A stretch of 64,000 nt of DNA, taken from contig ML681989.1 in assembly GCA_007922195.1 (NCBI GenBank), positions 50,157,893 to 50,221,892 of the forward strand, given 5' to 3'. The translations under genes and the position numbers were made by a program. A model generated the notes under the pieces. That model was not told the DNA's origin and did no database searches. It saw only the letters and a program-made list of their open reading frames with translations. This stretch comes from Podocnemis expansa (Eukaryota; Chordata; Testudines; Podocnemididae). Positions 1-11,160 of the stretch are shown here, piece after piece (the first letter of the stretch is position 1; every line of letters begins with the position of its first letter).

Positions 1-156
1 ATTTGGCAAATTAACAGACAGGCCAACAGAGCCCGTGGTTGGGGGCCCCAACCAACTGGAGGGCCCCACATGAGTGCCAGTACTCTGGCCCTGCCTTATG
101 TTTTTCTTCTTCTTTCCTGGGACTTGGCCATCCTACTTCTCCTCATCCCCCTGAGC

Positions 157-443
157 TAGGGTTACCAGATGTCAGGCAAAAGGAGGACATGTCCTCTTTT
201 TATCTTCATGTCCTCCAGCCAGCAGGCATTTTAAAAATACATGGTTTTGTCTGACTTTTTACTTACAGAGGTTAAAGTATGCTGGAATGCCCCAGAACAC
301 CCTATTTTTATCGGGAAGCATTCCAGGGCCCCCTAAAAACAGAAGAATATTACATTAATATTACATTTTCTCCATGTCCTCCAGTATCCTCCTTTTCGTA
401 CTTCCCTGTCCTCCTTTCCATGCTTTGGTATCTGGTATCCCTA
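157..443. mobile_element. hAT-like short DNA element, TAGGGTTACCAGA family
   Basis: The ends are inverted: TAGGGTTACCAGA on the left and TCTGGTATCCCTA on the right. The flanking octamers ccctgagc (149-156) and cctcaagc (444-451) match at 6 of 8 positions, consistent with an aged 8-bp hAT-type target duplication. There is no transposase, so this is a non-autonomous copy. The same termini bound the longer copy at 5522-6834, and the interior phrase about 'ggacatgtcctc' is shared by both. Confidence 0.72.
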
Positions 444-451
444 CCTCAAGC

Positions 452-2204
452 CAATCCTCCTGGCCAGGCCAGAAGCTGGAGCCCAGTGGTGACCATATCT
501 CACCACCAACACAACCTATGTAGAGCTGGCCAGAAAGGCTGAGTTGGCAACACTAAAATGCCTTTTCCAGATTTATCATCTTCTAGAAGCACTGCCTGAT
601 AGGGCTGTGCTGAGATTACAAGCTTGGGAATTAGGCGCATCTGACTGCTGATTCTGGTTCTCATGGTAGCCCCCTCTCCTCTCCTGGCCTTAGGAATGTC
701 TCACAGAGCCTAGTGTCCAACTGCTGTGCTTAGCACCTTCCACTGACTTTAATTACAATTACAGGTGCCCAGAACCTCAGAAAATCAGGCACTTCCCTCT
801 CTGCCTGGTTCCTACTCTGTAAAAATAAGATAATAACTAGATTGTGAAGATTGATTAATTATTTAACATATATGCAATACATTCTGTGAAAAAGAGCTGA
901 GTATTATTTTTACTTTCAGAGATATTTTGCACTGCAGAAGGTTGGTGGGTATGCAGATGAAAACAGGATGGGACAAAGGGGTTAAAATTAACACTAGGAT
1001 TATTGTCTGTTTTATTGTTTGGGTTTTTTTACAGGCACCTTTATCAATGAAACACATCGATTATTTGCACCATGCAGGAATCATGCAGGAAAAGTGATGT
1101 TTATTCCATCCAAGAGACACACTCATAAAGGACGTGTAAAGTCTTCTGAATCTTCCAGAATTAGCAATGAATGGCCTAGCAGCTCCTCCCAACCCAGTGC
1201 CTTATACTTTACAAAAATGTATGCCAGAACGTGACAACTCGTCATGAAATGCTCAGCTTCCTGTACCTCCTATTTGCCCATAGAATGTCCTGAAGACCAT
1301 ATAAGCACAAGGGGAGAGGAAGGAAAGCTCCTGCCAGTCACATTGACTTCTTTCTTTTCTTTTGAATACAGAGAGTTTATTATTAGAATTCTAAAAATAT
1401 ATTGGGTTAGGAAGAAATGAAGACCAATGAAATTGGCTAGACCAGGGATAGCAGAGCTTGTGTATGACACAAAAGTTTCTATGCTAAAGCCCTGAGCATT
1501 CAGTTGGATCCACACAGGGACATAACTCCATTGACTACTGGAAGATTCCACACAGGCATAAAGTTTTGCTCACATGGAGCTGATGGTAGGGTTGGAGCCA
1601 GAGGTCTTTGACTGGACCATTCAGTTTTCCTAGCAATCAACATCCCTGCTTTTATCAGCAGGTGGGTACCAGCTGTACAATATGGAAAAGTGACATCTGA
1701 AACCATCAGACTGATCTTACTTGTGACCCAGGCAAAGTAATAACAATCATATCTACATTTATATAACCCCTTGAATCCTGAAAACTCATAAGACACTTGA
1801 CAAACTACATGATACATACAGGAGTTGCTGCATCTGCCACTGAAATGCAGCCACTTCTGCAGGGAGAGGACTGTAGCCATGTAGACAACCAACAACACAC
1901 AGTGAAACCTTTTGGCCAAGAGCACTGAGACAAGCCTCTACTTTTACAAAAGTGCCAGAGAATCTTTAATGTCCCTGCAGAGCAAGCAGGTGTCACCCAG
2001 AGGACTTTTGCTAACCTTAAATTACTGAAAATTATTTTATTAACGTCTGAAGGTTAGCCTATAGGTAGTAACCTAGGCTACTGAACTATTTTATTAAAAT
2101 ACTAGTGTGCCAACCAAATGGATTCTCTTGGGGGACACTAATTGGTTTCTTGTTGGTAGTAACTGGTCCCTTCACATCTCCTTAAGCTTTGACCCTCCTT
2201 AATG
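452..2204. other. No recognisable gene or repeat
   Basis: This is A/T-rich non-coding sequence. A short open frame at 1019-1234 follows a pyrimidine-rich stretch ending in ag (about 1020-1034), which could pass for a splice acceptor. The predicted residues resemble no family I know and there is no matching donor context, so I do not call an exon. Confidence 0.4.
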
Positions 2205-2743
2205 CCAATGGTTCCCAAATCTTTTTGTGTGAAAGCCCCCCGCCCTTAGTTAACACTAAGTATAACATGCGGCCGTCCCCACCATAAACACAAATAATTA
2301 TAATAACACTAAATCACATCATCATCAACATAATCAATTACTCTTATCTAAGTAAGAAGCTAAGTTTTTCCTGGCACAACTGCCACCACACACTTGTGTA
2401 GCCACACCTCTTCCCGTCCCTCATGGAGGCAGGCCCAGGCTGCTCCTTTCTGGGAAGGTGCCCAGCTACTGTGGAATGGGAGTAGCTGCTCCTCTGCTCC
2501 AGCCGGAACAGAGTTTAGGGTTCTGCTCTGCTGTCCTGGGACAGGCCTTGGGGTCTTGTGCCTAACTGGCATGCAATTCAGCAGGGGCTGGTCCTCCACT
2601 ACAGCCAGCATGGAACTCAGGGAAGCTGTGCTGGCTCAGAGCTCAGATGGCTGAATGACTTCAATATTACTGAAGCCTCATGAACCTCCTGTTATCTTTG
2701 GCATCCCCCAAGAGGCTCCTGCCCCTCAGGTTGGGAATTGTTG
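2205..2743. mobile_element. hAT-like non-autonomous element (old)
   Basis: The left end reads CAATGGTTCCCAAATC and the right end GGTTGGGAATTGTTG, a degenerate inverted pair of the CAGTGGTTCCCAACC type seen again at 53199-54099. The flanks cttaatgc and ccctatgc match at 5 of 8 positions. The interior has no transposase and is about 540 bp. The weak duplication and mismatched termini suggest an old insertion. Confidence 0.55.
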
Positions 2744-3222
2744 CCCTATGCCATGGGCCCTGAATCTCCTCTTTGCAGTGACTCATAAGAACATACAGCC
2801 CAAAGGATGGAAGGAGGCTAATTTTTCCCTATGCTTCAGTGTAGGTTCATTCCCTTTTCCCACTTACAAATCCCACAGCAGCAGATGTGGTCAATTTACT
2901 GAGATGAGGAAGAGAGATTCTTTCTGCTAAGAAAGCAACATTATTCTAAAACTAACCGCTGAAGAAAGTCAATAAGTAACGTATGCTGCAAGACTATGCG
3001 TGGGCCCTCTCTTTATCACACTCTGTCCCCTACAAATACCATGGATGTTGCCATTGTCATATTCTTCCAAATGAACAGCCCTCATTTTATCCAAATTTAC
3101 CTCTGGTCCATGCAAATATAGGGCTTATTTTTATCCCTGTCCAATACTTAACTCTGTCCAGTGTTTATCACTGTAAATTATTATTTACATGAAAAATGCA
3201 AGAATCAAGGTTAGAGACTATA

Positions 3223-3699
3223 GGCTGTGCTCACACAGCACTCTTATTTCAAAACAACAGAGGTTGTTTCGAAATAAGAATTCTGCTGTTCACACGACGC
3301 ACAGTTGTTTCGAAACAAGTTAAACCTTGTTTCTAGGCAAAACAACGTTGTTTTGCAACTTTTGTTTCAAAACAAGGCACTGCGAACATGTTGTAAGTGT
3401 TCCGAAACAACATTGGATCCTCAGCACCCTGGCCAGGGAACCCTCAGGACCTTGGCCAGGGTGCTGAGGGCTGTCCCTCAGCCCCAGAAAGGGGGTTGCA
3501 GCCCCAGAAAGGGGGCTGCAGCCTCCGGCGGGGTGGGGGCAGTGAACCCCTGCCGGGCAGCTCAGCTCGCGGTGTCGGGGGGGCAGCCTGGGCTGTGTTT
3601 GTTAATTCGAAATAAGGTATTTCGAAATAAGGTGTTATTTCGATAGAAGCTGTTTTGGAACAACTTTACTGAATAACCCTCCGTGTGTGAACATATGGC
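3223..3699. mobile_element. Fold-back (Harbinger-like) MITE with GC-rich core
   Basis: Termini GGCTGTGCTCACACAG and GTGTGTGAACATATGGC are inverted. The arms are packed with variants of TTTCGAAATAA and TTGTTTCGAAACAA, which can pair with each other. The centre (about 3410-3600) is abruptly GC-rich and holds a perfect 16-bp palindrome. The flanking trinucleotides are ata and atc, compatible with a 3-bp target duplication but not proof. The same architecture recurs at 4567-5377 and 5772-6134. Superfamily assignment is inference. Confidence 0.7.
3420..3468. repeat. Perfect 16-bp inverted repeat in a MITE core
   Basis: ctcagcaccctggcca at 3420-3435 is the exact reverse complement of 3453-3468, with a 17-nt loop. 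It lies in the GC-rich core of the fold-back element and could extrude as a hairpin. Confidence 0.9.
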
Positions 3700-4563
3700 A
3701 TCAATGCTTAAAGAAAGAACTGTACATCATTTTAAGCTCCCTCTAAGGATCATATGGTTGTGTCCTGCAGTTCGAGTTACCCTCCCACAGTTCTGTCTTG
3801 GAAGACTGAAAAGAATATCTGCAACAATACAATAAGAATATTTGCAACAATACAATAACCATCTCTTGGTTTTATGATTAATATTTTATGCTAAATTCTC
3901 CCTCACTTCTGTGTTGTTTTTAGATCTGCCTTTAGAGAAAACATGAACTTTGGAAGTTACCTGTTCTAATGCTCCAAAACTTAGGCAACATCCTGAGTCT
4001 ATGTTCCTTATCATGTTAGACCGAAGCATCACACTGAGACACATGGGTCACATGCATCCATCCTGCAGCTTACTCTGGGTACGTCAGCGCAATCTGGCTC
4101 ACTGCTTGCTCTGCAGGAGCTAGGAGAGAACTGGATGGAGCACAAGCAGACACTTGCTGAAAAGGATGAGGAGTAGAGGAAGGAGTTTATATCTGTTTAG
4201 CCAAGCAATCAAGCACCTGCCTCCTCATCTCTAGCTTCCAGCTCAGTGTGCTTCCTGCTCTAGCAGCCCCCTCCCTTACTGAGCCCCACGGGACTGAGGA
4301 GAAGGGGATCACTTTACCTTCTGGCCAATGCTGCCTCACTGACCAGGGGCAAAATCTTCTAAGGTACCCCTTCAAGTTGCTGCTGCTTCTTCTGAACCAG
4401 GGGAGAAGAAGAGCAGTCTTTGGGGCTCTCCACTCTCCTGCAGTTCCTGGTGCTGCAGTCAAGTCCTACCTCACAAGGCTTCCAGGAGCATCCATTTTGT
4501 TTTTCTGATGCTTCCCCTCCAGGGAACGGGATCCAGCAGCCTGCTGCTGCATCCACCAAGGAA
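3700..4563. other. Intervening sequence, nothing recognised
   Basis: This stretch separates two fold-back elements. Open frames on both strands at 4187-4653 overlap each other and resemble no known family. A 23-bp near-duplicate 'ctgcaacaatacaataagaata'-like phrase occurs in tandem at about 3820-3860. I see no gene. Confidence 0.4.
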
Positions 4564-4566
4564 CAC

Positions 4567-5377
4567 TGGCTATGTCCACACCTGACTGCTTATTTCAAAA
4601 TAAGTGAATTTCAAAATAAGCAAAATCGAAATAAAACACTTAATTCGATTTAATTTAAATCGAATTAAGGAAAAAATAACAAAATGAAATAGGAAATCCA
4701 GACAGGACTTGCTATTTCGATTGGGGAAAGGGGCACACTGGGAGGTGTGGCAACATGGCCCCCTGGGCCATGTTACCTCCCAATCCCCTGCCTGGCTCTC
4801 ACCTGGAGAGCCAGGCAGGGGAAAAAGCACTGGAGGAAGGCGGCTTGCCAGGAGCCTGGGGGTGCCCCCGCTCCCCAAGCTGCTTGCCCCGGCCCTGCTG
4901 GAGACAGGGGGACCTTGGCTCCCCCGCCTGCACTTGCAGCGGGAGCTGCAAGCGCCTGGCCACCCCGGCGGGGCAAGCAGCTTGGGGAGCCACTCCCCCG
5001 GCAAAAGCCAGCTGGGAGATGGTCCCCCCTGACTGCCCCAGCACCTGGGTGGGAGAGGTCCAGGGAGTCCAGCTCCCAGCCAGCTGCGGGGGGCTGGAGC
5101 CCCCGCGGGGTGCCCGGAGCCGCCGTGGCTCACCCCGCTGCCAGCTGCCAGGCACATTGATATCATAGAGCCACACGGGTTATTTCAAAATAACAGTGTT
5201 GAAATAACCAGTCATTTCGAAATAATACTAGGTTTTATTATATCGAAATGACTTTCCTTATTTTGAAATAAGGAAGCTCCTTATTTTGAGAGAAGAAAAA
5301 TGTCATGTGGACATGGCAAGTTTTATTTCGAAACAATGGCTGTTGTTTCGGAATAAAACTCTTGTGTGGACACACCC
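4567..5377. mobile_element. Fold-back (Harbinger-like) MITE, 811 bp, TSD act
   Basis: Termini GGCTATGTCCACAC and GTGTGGACACACCC are inverted, with act on both sides (4564-4566 and 5378-5380), a clean 3-bp duplication. The arms carry repeated TTTCGAAATAA-type words. The 4720-5160 core is strongly GC-rich and rich in further palindromes. Long overlapping open frames across the core on both strands come from its low stop-codon content and are not genes. The PIF/Harbinger assignment rests only on the 3-bp duplication and terminal inverted repeats. Confidence 0.78.
4741..4821. repeat. Two adjacent hairpins in the MITE core
   Basis: The second is a perfect 16-bp arm pair, cccctgcctggctctc at 4785-4800 against 4806-4821, with a 5-nt loop. 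Just upstream, aacatggccc and gggccatgtt form another pair around a 3-nt loop at about 4751-4774, flanked by ggaggt and acctcc. Confidence 0.88.
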
Positions 5378-5380
5378 ACT

Positions 5381-5513
5381 GACTCATCCTGCTTTCAGTA
5401 CGTGTGTGATGGGGGGGAAGATTGGTGTTTGCTTACCTAAGTAAAGAGGCACAATCTACTGTTCTGCAGTCTGCCAGAAACACAAAATGTGTCCCTCTGC
5501 TGTGAACTCTTTC
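5381..5513. other. Short unannotated gap
   Basis: This is the unique-looking spacer between the fold-back element and the hAT-like element. Nothing is recognised. Confidence 0.5.
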
Positions 5514-5771
5514 CCTCTGACTAGGGTTACCAGACGTCTGGCAAAAGGAAGACATGTCCTCCTTTTTGCCTTCATGTCCTCCATCCTCCAGGCATTTTGA
5601 AAATAGCTGTTTTTGTCCAGCTTTTTACTGATCAGGAACAGAATGTTAAAAACCCCACTAACAGCCGAGTTACGGAGCGGGGGATGTTTCCCCTGAGGCT
5701 GGAGATCGGAGGGGGGTCACATGCACACACCGCCCAATCACAGCTCGGCACAAACCAGGCCTTCTCACTAA

Positions 5772-6134
5772 GGGTGTGTTCACACAGCAGTCTTATTTCG
5801 AAACAACAGAGGTTGTTTCAAAATAAGAAAGGCCATGTTCACACTACGCACCGTTGTTTCGAAACAACTTAAACCCCATGTGGGGACAAAACAACATTGT
5901 TTCGAAACGATTGTTTCGAAACAATGCCGTCTGAACATGTTGTTTCAAAACAACAGTGACTTGTTTAGAAATAACTGTTGTCTGAACATTCTATTTCGCT
6001 TTGAGCTTTTTTCCTTAATTCGAATTAACAAACTGTTAATTTGAATTAACTTATTTCGAAATAAGGCGTTATTTCGATACAACTTGTATCGAAACAACTT
6101 GTATTGAAATAACCCCCTGTGTGTGAACATAGCC
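5772..6134. mobile_element. Fold-back MITE nested in the hAT-like element, TSD taa
   Basis: GGGTGTGTTCACACAG on the left and GTGTGTGAACATAGCC on the right are inverted, and taa lies on both sides (5769-5771, 6135-6137). The 363-bp body is almost entirely TTTCGAAA-type palindromes and lacks the GC core of its relatives at 3223 and 4567. It is younger than its host element. Confidence 0.82.
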
Positions 6135-6177
6135 TAAGAGCTCAGATATCCCTTGACTCTGGAGCCATTTTGTGAAG

Positions 6178-6300
6178 CTGCCTGGATAGCTCAGTTAGTT
6201 GTAAAGGTGTTTTTTAAGCTTGGGATTGAGGGCTCAAGACCTATAAAGGGCTCTTTTATTTTTGGCCCTTGCTTCCTACAAAACAGCTAAATTGGGGAGG
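6178..6300 (+). repeat. tRNA-derived SINE head (tRNA-Lys-like)
   Basis: About 6180-6252 reads as a tRNA-like cassette. An A-box-like 'tagctcagttagttgtaaa' is followed about 30 nt later by a B-box-like 'ggctcaagacc', with an acceptor-like start gcctgga and partner-like gggc. It resembles a tRNA-Lys type sequence, the kind reported as ancestor of turtle Pol III SINEs. The anticodon arm is disrupted by a T run, so it is not a functional tRNA. It lies inside the hAT-like element; its 3' limit is unclear. Confidence 0.6.
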
Positions 6301-7440
6301 CGGTAGGAATACTAATAAAATGAAGGAAACTAAAGTCTACCATAAATAAAATTACTAACAAGGACCATTAAATAAAACCACTAAATGGCCAGGTTTGAAC
6401 TGGACAGAAACAATTTAGGACTTTTTTTTTTAACTGTAAAAATGGGCTGCTGTGGAAAATGAAAAATGAGAAGTGAGTTAACTGGGTTTTTTTCTTGGTT
6501 TTTTAAACTTTTTTGGGTACTTTTCAAGTTCATATTTGAAAAATTAGTTTTTTAACTTTAGTCTCATGAACATTAATGAAAGGGTCATGAAAAACTTCCA
6601 TTTAATGAAAAACTCCAGTTTTTGGTAAAACAAAACATTTTGGTAATTTTCAAAATCATTTAAGAACACATGCTATTGTGCAGTTGTAATGCTGCATTCA
6701 TTAATCATTACTCGTTTTCCATAAAATAATATGGTAATAACAGTTATATTAATGCTACATTTTCTCTACATCCTCCAATGTCCTCCTTTTTGGACCTCCC
6801 TGTCCTTTCTGTGCTTTGGTATCTGGTAAGCCTACCTCTGACCCACAGCCTCTAACTGAAGGTGTGTTATGGCCCTCACCTCCAAATGAGTTTGACAAGC
6901 CTGATTTAGGCTCTTCCTCTGCTTCCTTCCATGATGCTTCCACATTTGGGCCCAGTTAAGTGAAAAAAAAAACAGTTCTGTTGTTAGTTGTCACTTGTGT
7001 TTTGAGTACCATTAACACCTACAGTAGTAGGCAAAAGGAGGCTACCAACACTAACTATATCTTGCTCTGTCCATTGGTGAGAAAGCCTCTTACATGATGC
7101 TAGGAAAGAACCTGGATCAGTATTTCATTCGCTCTGCACTCAGAAGACCCAATTGCTCAGACAGCAAGCCTCATCTACAGCAGACACTTTTTCTTTCAAT
7201 GTCCATTGTTGCTAACACCAGTGGAGCTACACTGATGGTGTAGACAAACTGCTATTTAACCATTGTATTGTCTCTACTTATTCTGAGCAGAGTAGAACTG
7301 CACTGGTGGGAAAGTTTAAGAAAAAAAAAATAGGACTGTATAAAATGTGACTGCCTGATAATGGTCATCAGAAATTACGTTAGTTAGACGGGTCAACTTT
7401 AAGTGCAGATAAGAATAAACCATGTTCACCTTTATCCCAG

Positions 7441-7650
7441 TGCTGCCAGCTCTCATGATTTTACTAGGAGATTCCTGATGCTTGACATTTATCTGAAAGC
7501 TCTCATTCCTGGAGTCATATTATTATGGAGAATCTCAGCTTCCTAACTCCTCACCCCCCTTCCACTTAAGTTTCAAGCCTTCAAGGATGTGGAGAAAAGC
7601 TTGAGAACACGACACCCCTGCCCCAAAAGCTTCAAAAACCAGAAGGTAAG
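7441..7650 (+). repeat. Unclassified dispersed repeat, copy 1
   Basis: Shares an ordered set of phrases (agagaatctcagct, then aaagcttgacaa-type, then gacacaagtgc/ccaaaa-type) with 28990-29130. The shared order of words over about 150 bp implies common ancestry. I see no termini and do not recognise the family. Confidence 0.5.
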
Positions 7651-8447
7651 TAAAAAGAAAACAAATGTGTTTAAAATTTCATGGTATTTGGAATGTGTGG
7701 AATAGAATTACTGTAACCATGAGGATTTAATCATGGGTAGCAGACATGCAACTGAACATGTTTTGTCCTTCCTTGCACTGACCACTAAGTCATGCTCCAC
7801 ATCAAGTCCACTAACGTGAGTGTTAGCAAGTGTGTCCAGACATGGTAACACTTCCATTGTAGATCAGACCTAAGTGACTCATGGAAGAGGTAAACAATAT
7901 CTGACACAAGTTTTAAAAAGCTGCCAAGTTCTTAGACTACTCCCCTTTCAAGCCTCCGTCCTCCCTCTTCCATATGTCTCATGTCACAACATATAGTAAC
8001 ATCTACTCTGGGTTCTACTTAGCTCAGATCTCATCTCCTCACTCTTTCAACTCCAGTCTCAGATTCTGCTCTCAGCTACCGGAGGCTAGCCAGAGCAATT
8101 CCACTGACAACAGGATGATCTTGTTTATCTTCAGTGTGTTGGGGATATTAAAATAATTTCCATAAATGGGTTTGGAGAAAATTGGGAATGTTAGTAGATA
8201 TGTGGGTCACAGGAGGGAACACAAACTATATTTGACTAAGATAGCACTTTATAGTAAAGCAGGTTTGGTAAAAGGGTTAGATACCAACTTTTGCAGGGAG
8301 AAAAGCAAAAGATACTGAATCAAAACAACTTGTTTGCTTTGCTGCAATAGGCTAACAGACCATCCCTCTGGAATCATTTGAATTGACCTTATGACCCATC
8401 ATTCCCTGTACTTATATATACAGCCAACATATTAGTTTCCATTTCAT

Positions 8448-8545
8448 GCATCTGATGAAGTGGGGCTATGCCCACGAAAGCTTATGTGATAAATAAATAT
8501 GTTAGTATTTAAAAGTGCCACAGGATTCCTTCTTGATCCAAACAG
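8448..8545 (+). repeat. Dispersed repeat, 'catctgatgaagtgggg' family
   Basis: Carries the ordered blocks catctgatgaagtggg, ccacgaaagcttatgtgata, ttagtatttaaaagtgccac and aggattccttcttg. Other copies are at 19765-20040, 41797-41890, the split copy at 52940-54395, 57307-57390 and 59025-59130. In several copies an agactaac..ggctgccc..tttgg end is seen, suggesting a DNA element with inverted ends. Confidence 0.7.
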
Positions 8546-10149
8546 GTAATTTCTGAAAAGATCTGACATATTTGTCCAAAGCTAAAAGATCTAGTTTGGA
8601 CAATATTAATATTCAAATATAAATAATAAACAGAACCTCAGCTTGTCATGCATTAAAAAGAGCTGGCATGCACAGCTGGGAAAAATATAATTTGGAAAAA
8701 ATAAGATAGAGTTGCACTAGTAAAATAAAATAAACTGTGATTTATCAAAGGTTGCTGTATTCTACCTTTTCTTTTTTTCACTCAAATGAAGCAGTGTTTT
8801 AATTCCTCTGAGATTACTTTTCAGCAATATTTAGCATGTTGCCAAACAGGACTGAGGGTCATGAGTTCAAGACAGGACTTGTGTTCTTTTTGTCCTCAGG
8901 CCACCTGATCTGAGCCATAGACATGACTTATTCAGCTGTGGTGAAGCCACTGTTAAGAGGGGATAGTCTGCCTAGAGAATTAACATCTCTTGTAAATTAT
9001 CTAAGGAACAAGACTGATATAGATACAGACTGAGGCAGCATTTCAGCTACCGTCCTATGCTGGCAAAAAGCAATAACTGATGAAAAGAAGGGGATAGAAT
9101 TAGGGGGAGAAAAAGCAAAGACCTAATTCAAGAAGTAGAACAAGTAAGGAGTCCAATACAAAAAGTAGAATTTTTAAAAATATATATTATTTTCACAATT
9201 ACAAAGGGGGGGGAACACAGAAGTATTAAATATGATATTCCTCCCTGCCTTGAGTCTATGCAAGAAGAGGATCTGCTTCTAGGTTTCTCGGTGCCATGCT
9301 TTTTATTAGCGTTGTACATTTTCTCTGCCTTTAACTGTAAATTGCTTTCCAATCAACATTCCGTGACAAGGCTAAAGAGAGAGGCAGCCAGAGGCGGTTG
9401 CAGTACACAGCTAGTCAGACAGAAATGACTTGAATTCACATTGATGACACCACAGTGTTATTTTTCTTACCTTCTGTGACCTTAAAGATCAGGGGTCCTT
9501 GACCATATTGCTTTGGCAATGAAAAAGCACAAGTCCTGCTGGACTTGCAGGCTGGGGGAAAGAGAACCTCAGAAACTGGGAAAGGCGCTGTCAGCCTTCA
9601 TTATTAATATCCAGCTGTTAATATTTAATGTCATAAACCTGCAGCTCCCTCCGCAGCATAGTCATCAGACATGCAGGGGTCACACCAGCTGGAATTCTTT
9701 AGACTGAAGAGTCAGTGTCCCTGTTCTGTAGCTTCATGCCAGGACTGCTAAAGGTATTCTAGATGTATTGGAGATGAAAGTTGAGATTTTAATAAAGTCT
9801 AAAAGACCAAAAAAAGAGGCTATGTTTCTGTTTTCACAACCAACCTTGCTCTTTCAACATTGACCCCGTGCATTAAGCCAGAGGCTGTACATGCATCTTG
9901 TAAAAGATAAATATGGCACCAGACAAAATGTAATACCATATTAAGGATAGCACCACAGCAACTCAATATGAATGATCAGATTCATGGTCCACAACTTGTG
10001 AGTTAGGAGAAGGGAAATTTTGGATAGAGCAAAACACAGTATACAGGAAAGGCTGGAAAGAAGCTGGACGGATAACAAGGGAATGTTTCAACTCCTAAAG
10101 ATTAAAGATACTGCTAGAGGAAATAATTCAAACTAGCCTAGTATGACGT

Positions 10150-10345
10150 ATTTTCATTTTTTGGGTGGATACTAAACTTCTTCTCTGAGTGCTTCTCACA
10201 TCCATTCCTATGTAGGTGTGCATACTGCAACGCATGGATGCCTGGAAAGCATTTTGCCCTAGCCTTTCTCTGTAGGGTCAGTGACCAATGCTCCCTCTGA
10301 CCTGTGCACCTGTGCAGTATATAGATGGCCCTGACCCTGACCCTG
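10150..10345 (+). repeat. DIRS A left inverted terminal repeat
   Basis: Its reverse complement aligns along its length with about 16595-16760. Shared blocks include cacaggtgcacag, tctagggcaaaa-type and cacacctacataggaatg. Divergence of a few tens of percent shows age. Confidence 0.85.
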
Positions 10346-10575
10346 CCCCCCCCTTCAGTTCCTTCTTTCCTCCCATTGTGACAGCCTTGGAACTGCCTGC
10401 TCTTGCATGTTTGCAAGCGCCTGTCTCTTCTTCAACTCCCTTTCAGATCTTCGCTGTTTTCTTAGTTTCCGGATGCTATAATCTTCCTGTCTTCACTCAT
10501 ACTCACAAGCTGCACTGGAGTTCCCACGCTCCCCATGCCCCAGAGATAATACGTGGCCCAGCACAGAGCCTGCCA

Positions 10576-11160
10576 TGTCTTGCTTCAAGTCCTACAGCGT
10601 GTGCAGTAAGGCCTTCTCAATCAGTGACCTCCATGAAAAATGCCTTAAGTGACTGGGGGAGGGACACAGGACCAATAAATATCAAATGTGTCAGTCTTTC
10701 AAGTGGAGAATGCTGGAGGAGCAGGAAAATCACCTATGCTCCATGACACTGGAAGAGGCCGTATGTCCCACCTCAGTCCTGAGAAGACCATTGTCTGCAC
10801 AGACACCCCTGGTGCAGATGGCACAGTCAACACTGGCTCCACGTCAGCAGAGGTCCCTGTCTGGGAAGCCTGAAAAGCACCGTACAGGATTGGACTCTGC
10901 ACCAGGTGCTCATCCACCTAAGAAAAAGACCTGGCATCGGCACAGGTCAGGATCCCTGACACGGGTTCAGGCAGAATTACAGACCCCGGCACAGAGGCCT
11001 AAGGCGCTGCTGACTCCATCCATGATCAAGACTTTCGAAGAGGCTAAGGCCCTACTGCAGCTGCCAATCCCCACTCCACCCAGATTGAGGGTGTTAAGAG
11101 GGAAAGGTTCAGGCTCCAGAAAGAACCAGCTCCATTGGCACAGCAGGAACCCGTGAGGTA
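10576..11160 (+). pseudogene. DIRS A gag 5' part (zinc-knuckle remnant)
   Basis: Reading around 10585-10700 gives SVCSKAF, then HEKCLK, a stop, and LGEGHRTNKYQMC. This parallels CAECGKAF..NPHEK at 43160-43215 in DIRS copy B, so it is a conserved Cys/His block of the C-x2-C-x4-H-x-C knuckle type at the N-terminus of turtle-type DIRS gag. A stop replaces one cysteine. Downstream to about 11160 the frame is open but shifted (10686-11156) and rich in Pro, Ser and Thr, as this part of gag usually is. Function in the living element would be nucleic-acid packaging. Confidence 0.6.

Larger units (their letters stand above)
5522..6834. mobile_element. hAT-like element, full span with perfect 8-bp TSD
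   Basis: The termini TAGGGTTACCAGACGTC and ATCTGGTAAGCCTA match those of the 157-443 copy. The octamer cctctgac occurs immediately outside both ends (5514-5521 and 6835-6842), a perfect duplication that defines the insertion exactly. The element is 1313 bp against 287 bp for the compact copy. The difference is largely explained by a nested fold-back MITE (5772-6134) and tRNA-like/SINE material from about 6176. No transposase frame is visible. Confidence 0.85.
6843..10149. other. Mostly unique-looking non-coding DNA
   Basis: There is no gene and no sizeable open frame with recognisable sequence. It contains short A/T tracts (for example 6961-6972 and 7319-7330) and two dispersed repeat copies listed separately (7441-7650, 8448-8545). 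A B-box-like 'gagttcaagaca' occurs near 8875 without a convincing A box. The remainder shows no structure I can name. Confidence 0.4.

Noticed and set aside
1019..1234. Open frame after a pyrimidine tract ending in ag, resembling an exon
   Set aside because: No matching donor, no recognised protein family, and length within chance for this composition.
4570..5176. Long overlapping frames on both strands (up to 198 codons)
   Set aside because: They lie in the GC-rich palindromic core of a fold-back MITE, where stops are rare on all frames.
6178..6252. Functional tRNA-Lys gene
   Set aside because: The anticodon arm is disrupted by a T run and stems do not pair well; a SINE head is more likely.
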